Assembly (NCBI GenBank): GCA_964617875.1
Contig: CAZUAI010000005.1
Location: forward strand, 45,610-109,609
From: CAZMVY01 sp964617875
GTDB taxonomy: Bacteria > Planctomycetota > Phycisphaerae > UBA1845 > PWPN01
Direction: 5' to 3'
Length of the DNA: 64,000 nucleotides
Numbering within the stretch: position 1 is the first letter of the stretch; each line of letters opens with the position of its first letter. The translations under genes and the position numbers were made by a program. A model generated the notes under the pieces. It saw nothing but the letters and a program-made list of their open reading frames with translations. It searched no databases and was not told the origin of the DNA. This document shows positions 9,275 to 17,934 of this stretch, one piece after another.

Positions 9275-10039
9275 TTACCGGGCGAGCCAGCCGCCGTCCA
9301 CCGGGTACACGCCCCCGTGGCAGTAATCGGACGCCGCCGAGGCCAGGAAGACGGCCATCCCCGCCAGGTCGGCGGGCTTGCCCCAACGGCCGGCGGGAAT
9401 GCGCTCGAGGATCGCCTTGCTGCGGACGGCGTCGCGGCGAAGGGCCTCGGTGGCCCGCGTCTCGAAGTAGCCGGGGGCGATCGCGTTGACGTTGATGCCC
9501 CTGGCCGCCCATTCGCACGCCATGGTTTTGGTGATCCCGGCGACGGCGGACTTGGAGGCGGTGTACGACGGGATCAGGATTCCGCCCTGAAACGAAAGCA
9601 TCGAGGCGATGTTGATGATCTTGCCCCCGCCGCCCTGTTCGATGAAGACGCGGGCGACGGCCTGGCTGAGAAAGAACACCGTCTTCAGGTTGATCTGCAT
9701 GACGTCGTCCCAGTCCTTCTCGGTGAAGTCGAGGCAGGGGCTGCGCCGGATGATGCCGGCGTTGTTGACGAGGATGTCGATTCGCCCGAGCTGCGACCGG
9801 GCTTCGACGACGACATTCGGGATCGACGCCATCTTCGAGAGGTCCGCCGAAATGGCGTGGAAGCGGCGGCCGGTCCGCTCGATCGCGTGGCGTGTTTCGG
9901 CGAAGTCCGTGGCCAGATCGGCCCCCGCCACGTCGGCTCCGGCCTCCGCGAGGCCGATCGCGATTCCCTGCCCGAGTCCCGACGTGACGCCGGTGACGAG
10001 GGCGACCTTTCCGGACAGATCAAACTTCGACGCAGCCAT
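9275..10039 (-). CDS. kduD: SDR-family 2-deoxy-D-gluconate 3-dehydrogenase (KduD-like)
   Basis: 254 residues, the usual length for KduD. Classical short-chain dehydrogenase motifs: TGVTSGLGQG nucleotide-binding turn near 16-25, NNAGI, a catalytic Ser in IASMLS, and YTASK with the catalytic Tyr/Lys. The stretch after the catalytic site (ACEWAARGINVNAIAPGY) is typical of the KduD/gluconate 5-dehydrogenase branch. KduD reduces 2,5-diketo-3-deoxygluconate to 2-keto-3-deoxygluconate in the breakdown of unsaturated uronates from pectin and related glycans. It is the last gene of the operon starting at 14736, behind an isomerase and two hexuronate-type transporters, which supports the role. AAAGGAA precedes the ATG. 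Other SDR substrates are possible. Confidence 0.8.
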   Translation of the reverse strand: MAASKFDLSGKVALVTGVTSGLGQGIAIGLAEAGADVAGADLATDFAETRHAIERTGRRFHAISADLSKMASIPNVVVEARSQLGRIDILVNNAGIIRRSPCLDFTEKDWDDVMQINLKTVFFLSQAVARVFIEQGGGGKIINIASMLSFQGGILIPSYTASKSAVAGITKTMACEWAARGINVNAIAPGYFETRATEALRRDAVRSKAILERIPAGRWGKPADLAGMAVFLASAASDYCHGGVYPVDGGWLAR

Positions 10040-10060
10040 GTGCAGGTTCCTTTCGCAAGG

Positions 10061-11383
10061 TCATTTCGTGTCTCCGGCGGTCACCGGCTCGCCCTCCGGC
10101 CGTGGCGAGCGGATGCACAGCACGATCATCAGCGCGGCCAGCGGGTGCAGAAAGCCCACGATGGCGAAAACGTACAGGAAGCCGCCGGCATGCTCGCTGG
10201 TCAGCCGGCCGACCAGCCAGTTCGAGAACGCCGCGCTGAGCATTCCGCACATCCCGGTCAGGCCGTAGGCCAGGCCGACGATCCGCTTCGGCAGCAGGTC
10301 GGCGGGCAGTGTCAGGGCGCTGGAAGCCCACGCCTGCGCGGCCACGGTGGCGATCGTGATCAGCGCCAGCGTGGTCACCGCGTTGTGGGCCATCGCCGCC
10401 GGAATGAGGATCGGCATCACGCTTGCGCACAGGCAGAGGGCGATCTTGCGGGCCTTCAGCACGGGATATCCGCGGCGCACGAGGTGCAGCGAGAGAAAAC
10501 CGCCGAGGATGCTTCCCGTGATTCCGCCGAGGTACGGCACCCACGCCGAGCACGCGATCGACTTCAGGGTGAAGCCGCGCGCCTGGCTCAGGTAGATCGG
10601 CAGCCAGTTCAGATAGACGAACCACGTCGGGTCGGAGATCAGCCGCGACGCCATCAGCACCCACAGGTTGCGGTTCGCGAAGGCCTCTCGCCACGCGCCG
10701 AGGCCCGACGGGGTTTCGGACGGGGACTCCTCCGCGCCGCTGCGGATGTGGGCAAGCTCCTCCGCCGTCAGCCACGAATGTCGCGACGGCGTGTCATAGA
10801 TCGCCAGCCAGAGAGCCACCCAGACGAGCCCCAGAACGCCCGTCCACACGAATGCCCATTGCCACCCGAAACGGAGCGTGAGCCAGATGACCAGCGGCGG
10901 CGCGATCACCGCCCCCGCGCTGGAGCCGATGTTCAGGATGCCCGTCGCGAAGGTCCGTTCGCGGGGCGGGAACCACTCCGACACGATCTTGATGGCCGCG
11001 GGGAAGTTGCCCGCCGCTCCGATGCCCAGCAGGCAGCGGAAGCCCGTAAACGACGCGAGCCCGGCGCCGAATGCGTGCGCCATATGCACGAGCGACCACC
11101 AGAGGACGCAGAGCGCCAGCCCCATGCGCGTCCCGAGCCGGTCGATGACCCGCCCCGCGACAGGGTGCATGAACGCGTAGGCGAGCATGAAGCCGTTCAT
11201 GATGAGCGCAATGTCCTCGTTGGTGAGTTTGAAGCGCTCCTGCAGCGCCGGGGCGGCGACGGGGAACGCCTGGCGGTGGAGGTAGTTGAGCAGCGTCGAC
11301 AGCAGCAGCAGGCCGACGACGACCCAACGCATGTGCGGAAGCCGCCGCGCGGTCTCTGTCTGGGCCGACGCCGTGTCGCTCAT
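10061..11383 (-). CDS. MFS transporter, hexuronate (ExuT-like, ACS family)
   Basis: 440 residues with 12 predicted membrane helices. Family signatures are DRLGTRMGL after helix 2 and GIGAAGNFPAAIKIVSEWFP followed by RERTFATG, as in ExuT/GudP-type anion:cation symporters that import hexuronates or aldonates across the inner membrane. It begins 9 bases after the stop of a paralogous transporter and lies 21 bases before kduD. The pair probably arose by tandem duplication and could differ in substrate (for example mono- and oligo- or saturated and unsaturated uronates); that is inference. Confidence 0.8.
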   Translation of the reverse strand: MSDTASAQTETARRLPHMRWVVVGLLLLSTLLNYLHRQAFPVAAPALQERFKLTNEDIALIMNGFMLAYAFMHPVAGRVIDRLGTRMGLALCVLWWSLVHMAHAFGAGLASFTGFRCLLGIGAAGNFPAAIKIVSEWFPPRERTFATGILNIGSSAGAVIAPPLVIWLTLRFGWQWAFVWTGVLGLVWVALWLAIYDTPSRHSWLTAEELAHIRSGAEESPSETPSGLGAWREAFANRNLWVLMASRLISDPTWFVYLNWLPIYLSQARGFTLKSIACSAWVPYLGGITGSILGGFLSLHLVRRGYPVLKARKIALCLCASVMPILIPAAMAHNAVTTLALITIATVAAQAWASSALTLPADLLPKRIVGLAYGLTGMCGMLSAAFSNWLVGRLTSEHAGGFLYVFAIVGFLHPLAALMIVLCIRSPRPEGEPVTAGDTK

Positions 11384-11392
11384 GCCCCCGTT

Positions 11393-12685
11393 TTACGCCG
11401 ATCCGGGGCTGGATGCCAACGCGGCGGCCCCGGCGTTGTGCCGGGCGCGGACGAACAGCACGATCAGCAGCGCCGCCGTCGGGTGCAGGAAGCCGACAAT
11501 GGTGAAGACGAACGTGTACCCGTGGGGGTGCTGCGGTCCGGTTACGGCCCCGACGAATTGCGTGAAGAGCGTGGCCCCGAGCAGGCCGCACATGCCCGTG
11601 AAACCGTAGCCCGAGGCGACGGCCCGCTTCGGCAACAGGTCCGCGGGGAGCGTCAGCAGGCTGGCCGCCCAGGCCTGATGGGCCGTGGTCGCGATGGTGA
11701 CGAATACGAGCGCGGTCAAGGCGCTCTCCGCGCGGACGGCCGGGATCGCCACCGGCATCATCGCCGCGCAGATGCACATGGCGATCTTGCGGGCCGTCAG
11801 CACCGTGCAGCCGCGTCGGACGAAATAGGCCGACAACGCGCCGCCGAGGAGGCTGCCGAAGTCGGCCCCGAGGTAGGGCACCCATGCGGATGCGGCAATC
11901 GCCGTCAGGCTGAAGCCGCGCGCCTGGCTCAGGTACATCGGCAGCCAGATCAGGTAGAAGAACCACGCCGGGTCGGAGATGAAGCGGGCCAGCATCAGCG
12001 CCCAGATCCCGCGGTTCGAAAGGGCCTCCTTCCACACGCCCCGCCTGGCCGTCTCACCGGTGGGGGAGGGCCCCCCGTCCTGGATCAGCGTCCGTTCCTC
12101 AGGCGTCAACCAGGGGTGGACCGCGGGATGGTGGTACAGGGCCAGCCAGAGCGCGATCCAGATGAAGCCGACCGCGCCCGTCACCACGAACGCCGACTGC
12201 CAGCCGCAGGCACGAATGAGGAAAGCGACCAACGGCGGGGCGATCACGGCCCCGATGCCGGCGCCCATGTTCAGGATGCCCGTGGCGACTGACCGTTCCT
12301 TCGGTGGGAACCATTCCGACACCGACTTGATCGCCGCCGGGAAATTGCCGGCTTCGCCGAACCCCAGCAGCGCGCGGAAGGCGGTGAAGGACCACCGGCC
12401 GCCGGCAAACGTGTGCAGCATGTTGGCGACCGACCACCACGCGACGGCCAGCGCCAGTCCGACGCGCGTGCCGAGCCGGTCAATGACGCGCCCGGCCACG
12501 GGCTGCATGAGCGCATAGACGATCATGTAGCCGTTGGCGATGAAGGCAATGTCCGTGTTGTCGAACCCGAATATGGCCGAGAGCGTCGGCGCCGCGATGG
12601 CGAACGCCTGCCGATCGAGGTAGCACAGCAGCGTGGACAGCATCAGCAGAACGGCAATGCCCCATCGCAGGTTCTTGATCTTCAT
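11393..12685 (-). CDS. MFS transporter, hexuronate (ExuT-like, ACS family), paralog
   Basis: 430 residues and 12 predicted helices. It shares with its downstream neighbour the motifs DRLGTRVGL, GEAGNFPAAIKSVSEWFPPKER and the late segment LTLPADLLPKR, which differs little between the two proteins. Overall the two align end to end by eye and are clearly tandem paralogs. It lies 14 bases downstream of the isomerase gene, so translation is closely linked. The role is uptake of uronate-type sugars for the KduI/KduD steps; the exact substrate is unknown. Confidence 0.8.
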   Translation of the reverse strand: MKIKNLRWGIAVLLMLSTLLCYLDRQAFAIAAPTLSAIFGFDNTDIAFIANGYMIVYALMQPVAGRVIDRLGTRVGLALAVAWWSVANMLHTFAGGRWSFTAFRALLGFGEAGNFPAAIKSVSEWFPPKERSVATGILNMGAGIGAVIAPPLVAFLIRACGWQSAFVVTGAVGFIWIALWLALYHHPAVHPWLTPEERTLIQDGGPSPTGETARRGVWKEALSNRGIWALMLARFISDPAWFFYLIWLPMYLSQARGFSLTAIAASAWVPYLGADFGSLLGGALSAYFVRRGCTVLTARKIAMCICAAMMPVAIPAVRAESALTALVFVTIATTAHQAWAASLLTLPADLLPKRAVASGYGFTGMCGLLGATLFTQFVGAVTGPQHPHGYTFVFTIVGFLHPTAALLIVLFVRARHNAGAAALASSPGSA

Positions 12686-12699
12686 GCGGCCTGCCCGTT

Positions 12700-13512
12700 T
12701 CAGAAAAACCTAATGTTCTTGTGGGCCGGTTCGATGTTGAGGCCGTACTTGAGGTCCCGGTGCCTGTCGGGGTCGAAGGCCGCCATGCACCAGAAAAAGC
12801 ACGTGCAGTGGCCCGGCGCCGCCGCCGTTGGGTGGTAGCCCCACGGGATGGCGACGCAGTCCCCGTCCTGCACCGGCTCGCAGCAGGCGGGGCGATCGGG
12901 CGATGCGTAGACGAGCTGCACGCTCATTGCCGGTGCCGGCATGTCGAAGAAGAGGTAGAACTCTTCCTTCGATTCGTCGTGTTCGTGCGGCGGCCAGCTC
13001 GTCCACGCCCCGGGCGTACCGACGGTGAAGCCGGCGAGCAGCCGCGAGGCCCTCACGTTCCCGCCGAGCATGTTGTAGATGCGGCGTTGCGTGCCGAGTT
13101 CCTTCGTCCCGACGTCGATGACGAACTCGGGCTTCTCACGGATGTCGGCGCAGCGGATGAGCTGCGCCTCCGAGTCGATGTGCGCGGGGCTTCCGCCGAA
13201 CGCGAGGTCCGTGCCGGGCCGGCCGACAATCTCGACGGTGCATCCGCGCGGGATGTACAGGATGTCGTTCTTCGCCATCTCGAAGCATCGCCCGCCGGCC
13301 GTGACCGTCGCGGGCGGCACGATGCAGAACGCCGCCCACTCGCGGTCGTCGCCGGCCATCGTGTGCGACCGCACGTTCGGGCCGAACACGAGCCGCGCGT
13401 AGGTCAGGTACTGTGTGTGGCCGTCCTTCGGCGCAAAGACCTCGCGCCAGCCTTCGTGGCGTTGCGTTCCGCGGAACACCTTCGGGATCAGCCTTGCCTG
13501 TTGGTTTGTCAC
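12700..13512 (-). CDS. KduI/IolB-family sugar isomerase
   Basis: 270 residues of bicupin fold. SWPPHEHDE followed by KEEFYLFF gives the metal-binding His/His/Glu set of the C-terminal cupin, and CVAIPWGYHPTAAAPGH gives the last His. The N-terminal segment (HTQYLTYARLVFGP) and length are closer to 5-deoxy-glucuronate isomerase (IolB) than to classical KduI. The operon contains KduD but no other inositol genes, so the expected reaction is isomerisation of 5-keto-4-deoxyuronate or a related uronate. The start is GTG at 13512, placed by a GGAGGAG ribosome binding site eight bases upstream. The choice between IolB and KduI activity is open. Confidence 0.75.
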   Translation of the reverse strand: MTNQQARLIPKVFRGTQRHEGWREVFAPKDGHTQYLTYARLVFGPNVRSHTMAGDDREWAAFCIVPPATVTAGGRCFEMAKNDILYIPRGCTVEIVGRPGTDLAFGGSPAHIDSEAQLIRCADIREKPEFVIDVGTKELGTQRRIYNMLGGNVRASRLLAGFTVGTPGAWTSWPPHEHDESKEEFYLFFDMPAPAMSVQLVYASPDRPACCEPVQDGDCVAIPWGYHPTAAAPGHCTCFFWCMAAFDPDRHRDLKYGLNIEPAHKNIRFF

Positions 13513-13566
13513 GCAGTGGCTCCTCCGCGGGCCGGAAACGCTTGCCTGCCGCCGGCCCGAAACTCG

Positions 13567-14736
13567 CTACCTTGTTCCATTGACCTCGATCTTCACGTCC
13601 GGCTTCATTCGCACGATCGCCCGCAGCATCGTTTCGTATTCCTTTGCGGAGCGGGCGGCCCCGGGCTCCTTCCACCAGCTGCCGTGGTAGCGGTATCGCA
13701 CGCGGCCCCGGTCGGGCTTCAGGCGGACGCAGGTGTTGAACGTGTCCTCGCCGAACTCCACGATCTGCCCCGGCTCGACCAGGACGGCCAGGCCGAGATT
13801 GCCCGCCTTGGGCTTTTCGCCGTCCCCGAGCGCCTGATTGCCCCAGCGCCCGAGCAGGCCCGCCGCCTTGTCCTCGATCAGCACCGTCTCCTCGTGCTTC
13901 GGAACGCCCGTCACGATCTCCGGCATCGGGGAACCGCGATACGGCTCGATGCGGATGTCGGCCTCGCCCCATCGCTGCCCGGCGAAGATGCTCATCCGCA
14001 CCTGCAGGTCGTAGTGGGGGGCCTTGTTCGACGTGATCGCCTGGCGCGACAGGTCGGGCATCGGCCCCGGTTGCCAGTACACGTACTCCAGGTCCACCAC
14101 CGCGCGCACCGGGCCGTCGGCGCGGATGTGGAAGTCCTTCATCACGTTCGTGACCTTCTCGACCCGTCCGTTGATCCACGCGCCGAATCCGCCGATTCCG
14201 AGCGCCCGGCCGACCTTCAGCACGTCCACCCCGTATTCGTTCTCGATCTGGTGCGGAACGCCCGGCGTGGCCCAGCCGTCCAGCGACAGGATCGGCCGCG
14301 TCTTGCCGAAGATGTCCATCGCGTTGTCCGCGTTCCAGTAGATGCGGTAGGCGATGACGTCCGACTCCCAACCGACGCCGTCATAGCCCTTCAGCGACAT
14401 CCTCGCGTGGGCCCGCCGCACGGGTTGGAAGCCCGCCGGGGCCGGCCCGAGCGTGTATCGCCGCGACTCGCCCGGCTTGAGGCTGACCACGAAGGCCAGT
14501 TCGTCGGGCTTGCCGTCGCCGTCCAGGTCGTCGCGCTGCACGGCCAGTGTGTCGGGTCCGGTCAGGGCGAGGACGCCCGCGCCCGCCTCCGTCATCGCCG
14601 GGGTCCATGGCACGACGACCGGCGCATCCGTCCATGCGTCGCCGGTCGGGTTGCGCACGGACACGGTGATCGTGCCGGCGCAGACGGCCGCCGTGGCAGC
14701 CAGAATTGTCGTCACCGAAACGGTCCAGTCCCGCAT
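13567..14736 (-). CDS. DUF4861 exported protein
   Basis: 389 residues from the ATG at 14736, which gives an N-terminal signal peptide (VTTILAATAAVCAG). An in-frame codon at 14784 is less likely because the operator at 14753-14766 would fall inside the gene. The body matches DUF4861: VSVRNPTGDAW, VQRDDLDGDGKPDELAF, then FGKTRPILSLDGW and MSIFAGQRWGEADIRIEPY. DUF4861 proteins are known mainly from uronate-glycan utilisation loci next to lyases and unsaturated-glucuronyl hydrolases; biochemical activity is not settled. It is the first gene of the uronate operon, and its export fits a periplasmic step on oligosaccharides before import by the transporters. Confidence 0.75.
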   Translation of the reverse strand: MRDWTVSVTTILAATAAVCAGTITVSVRNPTGDAWTDAPVVVPWTPAMTEAGAGVLALTGPDTLAVQRDDLDGDGKPDELAFVVSLKPGESRRYTLGPAPAGFQPVRRAHARMSLKGYDGVGWESDVIAYRIYWNADNAMDIFGKTRPILSLDGWATPGVPHQIENEYGVDVLKVGRALGIGGFGAWINGRVEKVTNVMKDFHIRADGPVRAVVDLEYVYWQPGPMPDLSRQAITSNKAPHYDLQVRMSIFAGQRWGEADIRIEPYRGSPMPEIVTGVPKHEETVLIEDKAAGLLGRWGNQALGDGEKPKAGNLGLAVLVEPGQIVEFGEDTFNTCVRLKPDRGRVRYRYHGSWWKEPGAARSAKEYETMLRAIVRMKPDVKIEVNGTR

Positions 14737-14752
14737 CGTCCACCCGGTCTGA

Positions 14753-14766
14753 CTAAAACGATTTAG
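14753..14766 (-). promoter_or_regulatory. LacI-type operator of the uronate operon
   Basis: CTAAAACGATTTAG is a palindrome of the form CTAAAnCGnTTTAG, failing only at the two n positions. It lies about 30-40 bases downstream of the predicted transcription start and 17 bases before the ATG at 14736, a position suited to a roadblock repressor. A 12/14 match occurs in the secreted-operon promoter at 9245-9258. Confidence 0.65.
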
Positions 14767-14801
14767 AGGCCGCGTTCGCTGCATGCCCCGTGCCCATCCC
14801 C

Positions 14802-14830
14802 ATTATTCAGGAATCGGGTCTTGGGGTCAA
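14802..14830 (-). promoter_or_regulatory. Sigma70-like promoter of the uronate operon
   Basis: On the minus strand TTGACC (14825-14830) and AATAAT (14802-14807) are 17 bases apart. The predicted start near 14795 leaves a leader of about 60 bases that contains the operator. Confidence 0.6.
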
Positions 14831-14915
14831 CCGCCCCCGGGGAGCGGCCGGCGGCGGGGGGGCGGCATGCACGTCGGATCGCAGGAACGAAGGTAACCGG
14901 CCACGGCCGGACGGC

Positions 14916-17834
14916 CTATTTCTCCGTCAGTTCGATCGCCCCGTTCCAGTCGGCCGGTGGGCCGGTTGTCTTCCAGGCGGTCACCAGGTCCGCGTAACGG
15001 CGGGCGGCGATATCCACCGCGCGAACGACGAGAAGGTCGCGAAACGCCGCCTCGGCCTCGTTCCAGCGTCGTGACTGGAAGAGATCAACGGCGGCGGAGA
15101 AACGTTCGGCGTATTCGATGGCTTCCGCCGTCACGTCGCCGCGGCGGCCCAGCAGTTCGTACACGGGAACGGCGATCTGTTTGCCCTTGACCTGCAGCGA
15201 GCCGAGACGGCGGAAGACCAGCCCGTCGCCGGCCGCGTCGCGCGTCGGGCCGCTGACTAGGATGCTCGTGCCGAACGCCTTGTTTGCCGGTTCCAGCCGC
15301 GCGGCGAGGTTCACCGTGTCGCCCATGCACGTATAGTCCAGCTTGTTCTCACTGCCGTAGTCGCCCACGTACACCGGCCCCGTCGCCAGCCCGATCCGCA
15401 TCGACAGCCGTTCGAACACGTGCCCCAGCGGCGTGCCGCGCTGCCGTTCGATCAGCGCGGCCAGCGCCCGCTGCGACTCGATCGCCGCCTCGCACGCCCG
15501 CCGTGCGTGTTCGGCGCACGGGTAGATCGGCGGGTTGAAGAACGCGAAGATCCCGTCGCCCATGAACTTGTTGATGAGGGCGGCGTGTTCGTTCAGCACG
15601 CGGCTCATTGCGTCCAGATAGGGGTTCAGCACCGAACGCGTCCGGGCCGGGTCGAGGTACTGCTCGCAGAGCGTGGTGAAGCTGGCGAGGTCGCTGAAAA
15701 AGCACGTCACCTCCCCCGCGACCGGCGACAGGTCGAGCCGTCCCACGTCCTCGGCGATCTGGCGGGCGATCGCCGGCGACGTGTACTGCGACAGGGCCTT
15801 GCTGAACCGCCGCTTCTCCCGCTCACTGACCAGGAAGCGGAACATCTCGACCAGCGCCCAGGCCACGAACGCCAGCGCCACCCCGACGACCGCGGCCAGC
15901 CAGTAGCGCAACGCCCCCCCCAGCGCAATGAGGTTGATCGCTGCCAGCGTCACCATCGTCAGCACGACCAGCGCGAAGCTCGCCCGCGGACCGCGTGAGG
16001 CCGACAGCGCCGTCACGAGCACGCCCACAATCGCGACCACGGCCGCCCGTTCCCACGGGCCGCTCCAGCGGTAGAACGCCCGCTGCGCGAACGTGTTGTA
16101 CAGGTTGGAGTGGACGATCACGCCCGGCATGCGTGCGAAAACCGGGGTGTCCACCATGTCGGCGACGGCCGTGGCCGTGTAGCCGACGAAGCACGTTTTG
16201 CCGGCGATGAGCGGCTTCAGCGCCGCCACCTGGGCCTCCAGCCGCCGCTCCAGATCGGCGTTGGTCGCCTGCGCCTGGCGGCACACGCCGTCGAGGATCT
16301 CGTGCGCCTCCTGGAACCGCCTGTAGTCGCCCGCGATCGACGCGTCGGACGGGTCCGCGCCCTTCAACTCCTGCCACGTCTCGCGAATCAGCTCGACCGT
16401 CGCCGCCTGGTCGGCTTCGATGCGCCGCCGCTGCTCCTCGACCCGTGCCCGAAGGGCCGCGACATCCGCCGCCGCCGTACGGCCCTGCAGTTCGGCCCAG
16501 TGAAGCTGACGGCGGTCGGCTAGGTGCCGCTCGACCTCCCGGCGGTAGCCGGCGAAGGCCGTATCGTCCTTCGCGAGCCGGATCGCCCGTGCGAGCCACG
16601 TCTGGCGCGCCCTCTCGTTCTCCCGCTGCCGTTGCCGCAGGTCGCAGACTTCGAGCAGTTCGGCCGCCGGCACGTGCGTGAACGAGTGTGCCCAGTTCGG
16701 CCGGCCGCGGTGCCAGTTCAGGAGCATTCGCCGCTGGTCGTCGAGCTGCACGCGCATCGCCGGCCGATCGCCCCGCGCGGCCACCGTCAGCCGGCCCCGT
16801 TCGTCGATCGCCAGATCCTCGTCGCGGATGCCCGCCTCGTCGCACAGCACCGCGAACGCGAGCTGCTTCAGCAGTCGCCCGCGATACTCGACGGCGAGCG
16901 GCAGGTGCCGCAGCTTGCCGTCGGGATCGGGCTCGAAGAAGACGAATCCGGCCGCCCGCGCCCCGGCCACGAACGGGAAGAGCGGCGGCGTGACATCGCG
17001 CACCGACGGCACGCGGCCTGCGAGCCCCGACGGCAGGGGGGGGCACCGCTCCGTCATCGCCCGCAGCGAACGCACGCGGGCATACGCCCACAGGACGTCC
17101 TCGCGAACGGCGTCGCGCGTCTCGAACGGCGCCGGACGCAGCGCCCGGTGCACCTCGCGAACGTCGGCGAGCGGGTGCGTCTCGATGTACTCGTTCACGC
17201 GCTGCTCGATCGCCTGTCGCCGCAGCCGCGCCAGCGGAAAGTGCTTCGCCCGCTCCGCCGAAAGGCCCAGTCGCTGCGCCAGGGTCTCCGCAGACATTTC
17301 GATGTCGGCCGCGAGCGCATCGACGATCTTCGCCTCAACGGGGCTTGCCGGCGATTCCGGCTTGTAGAACGTGGCGAGATAGACGTTCCCGGCGTCGCGG
17401 ATCGCAGCCGCCAGTTCGTCATCGGGATAGACGGTGTTCTCCGCGCTCACCTCGCCGATCTGCTCGACGTGCCCCTCGATTGTCGCGAACGGCGTGAACT
17501 GCGGCAGGCGAAGCTCCGGCGGACGGGGCTCGGAGAAGACGAGGTCGAGCACGATCGACCGCGCGTCGAGTTCGCGAAGCGTGCGGATCAGTTCCGCCTG
17601 CAGATCGCGCGGCCACGGCCACGCCCCCACGCGTTCCAGGGCCGCGTCGTCAATGTCGATGTGGACAATCTGCCGGCCCGCGTCGACACGGTTGAGGTGC
17701 CGGAACCAGACGTCGAGAAAGTGCCATTCGATCCGTTGGAAGGCGTTGAAGCCGTGAAGGACGGCGACGGCCAGCGTAAGGACCAGCCCGACGCACCACG
17801 CCCCCCACTGCCTGCGAAGCCGCGCGAGAGCCAT
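14916..17834 (-). CDS. CHASE2-domain class III adenylate/guanylate cyclase
   Basis: 972 residues. A short cytoplasmic start and a membrane helix (about 13-30) are followed by a very long extracytoplasmic CHASE2 sensor (about 35-600). Three closely spaced helices follow (about 605-665). The C-terminus is a class III nucleotide cyclase with metal Asp motifs FFSDLASFT and MGDGIFAFF, and ENKLDYTCMGDTVNLAARLE carrying the purine-selecting Lys and transition-state Asn/Arg. After the catalytic domain about 80 residues follow, of tetratricopeptide-like character. The CHASE2 domain is interrupted by a helical insert and by a charged coiled-coil insert (about 400-540). The product is expected to be cAMP, but cGMP cannot be excluded. 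It may signal extracellular conditions to the neighbouring glycan genes; that is inference. Confidence 0.85.
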   Translation of the reverse strand: MALARLRRQWGAWCVGLVLTLAVAVLHGFNAFQRIEWHFLDVWFRHLNRVDAGRQIVHIDIDDAALERVGAWPWPRDLQAELIRTLRELDARSIVLDLVFSEPRPPELRLPQFTPFATIEGHVEQIGEVSAENTVYPDDELAAAIRDAGNVYLATFYKPESPASPVEAKIVDALAADIEMSAETLAQRLGLSAERAKHFPLARLRRQAIEQRVNEYIETHPLADVREVHRALRPAPFETRDAVREDVLWAYARVRSLRAMTERCPPLPSGLAGRVPSVRDVTPPLFPFVAGARAAGFVFFEPDPDGKLRHLPLAVEYRGRLLKQLAFAVLCDEAGIRDEDLAIDERGRLTVAARGDRPAMRVQLDDQRRMLLNWHRGRPNWAHSFTHVPAAELLEVCDLRQRQRENERARQTWLARAIRLAKDDTAFAGYRREVERHLADRRQLHWAELQGRTAAADVAALRARVEEQRRRIEADQAATVELIRETWQELKGADPSDASIAGDYRRFQEAHEILDGVCRQAQATNADLERRLEAQVAALKPLIAGKTCFVGYTATAVADMVDTPVFARMPGVIVHSNLYNTFAQRAFYRWSGPWERAAVVAIVGVLVTALSASRGPRASFALVVLTMVTLAAINLIALGGALRYWLAAVVGVALAFVAWALVEMFRFLVSEREKRRFSKALSQYTSPAIARQIAEDVGRLDLSPVAGEVTCFFSDLASFTTLCEQYLDPARTRSVLNPYLDAMSRVLNEHAALINKFMGDGIFAFFNPPIYPCAEHARRACEAAIESQRALAALIERQRGTPLGHVFERLSMRIGLATGPVYVGDYGSENKLDYTCMGDTVNLAARLEPANKAFGTSILVSGPTRDAAGDGLVFRRLGSLQVKGKQIAVPVYELLGRRGDVTAEAIEYAERFSAAVDLFQSRRWNEAEAAFRDLLVVRAVDIAARRYADLVTAWKTTGPPADWNGAIELTEK

Positions 17835-17840
17835 GCGACG

Positions 17841-17868
17841 ATTGTACCGATGCCGGTGGGCCGCTCAA
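17841..17868 (-). promoter_or_regulatory. Promoter-like pair directly before the cyclase gene
   Basis: On the minus strand TTGAGC (17863-17868) and TACAAT (17841-17846) are 16 bases apart. The predicted transcription start falls on or next to the ATG at 17834, which would make the message leaderless. The alternative is that a later start codon is used. Confidence 0.35.
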
Positions 17869-17934
17869 TGGCGCCGGGCGCGGCCGTACACGAACGACCG
17901 CCGCGATGTCGTCTCCGGTGTCGTTTTCGGTCGG

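Noticed and set aside
9317..12292. A very long plus-strand open frame (about 990 codons) opposite kduD and the transporter genes, and similar long frames at 7139-9217 and 12721-14766
   Set aside because: Their translations are Arg/Asp/Gly-rich with no domain motifs, while the opposite strand carries clear conserved proteins. In high-GC DNA long antisense frames are expected.
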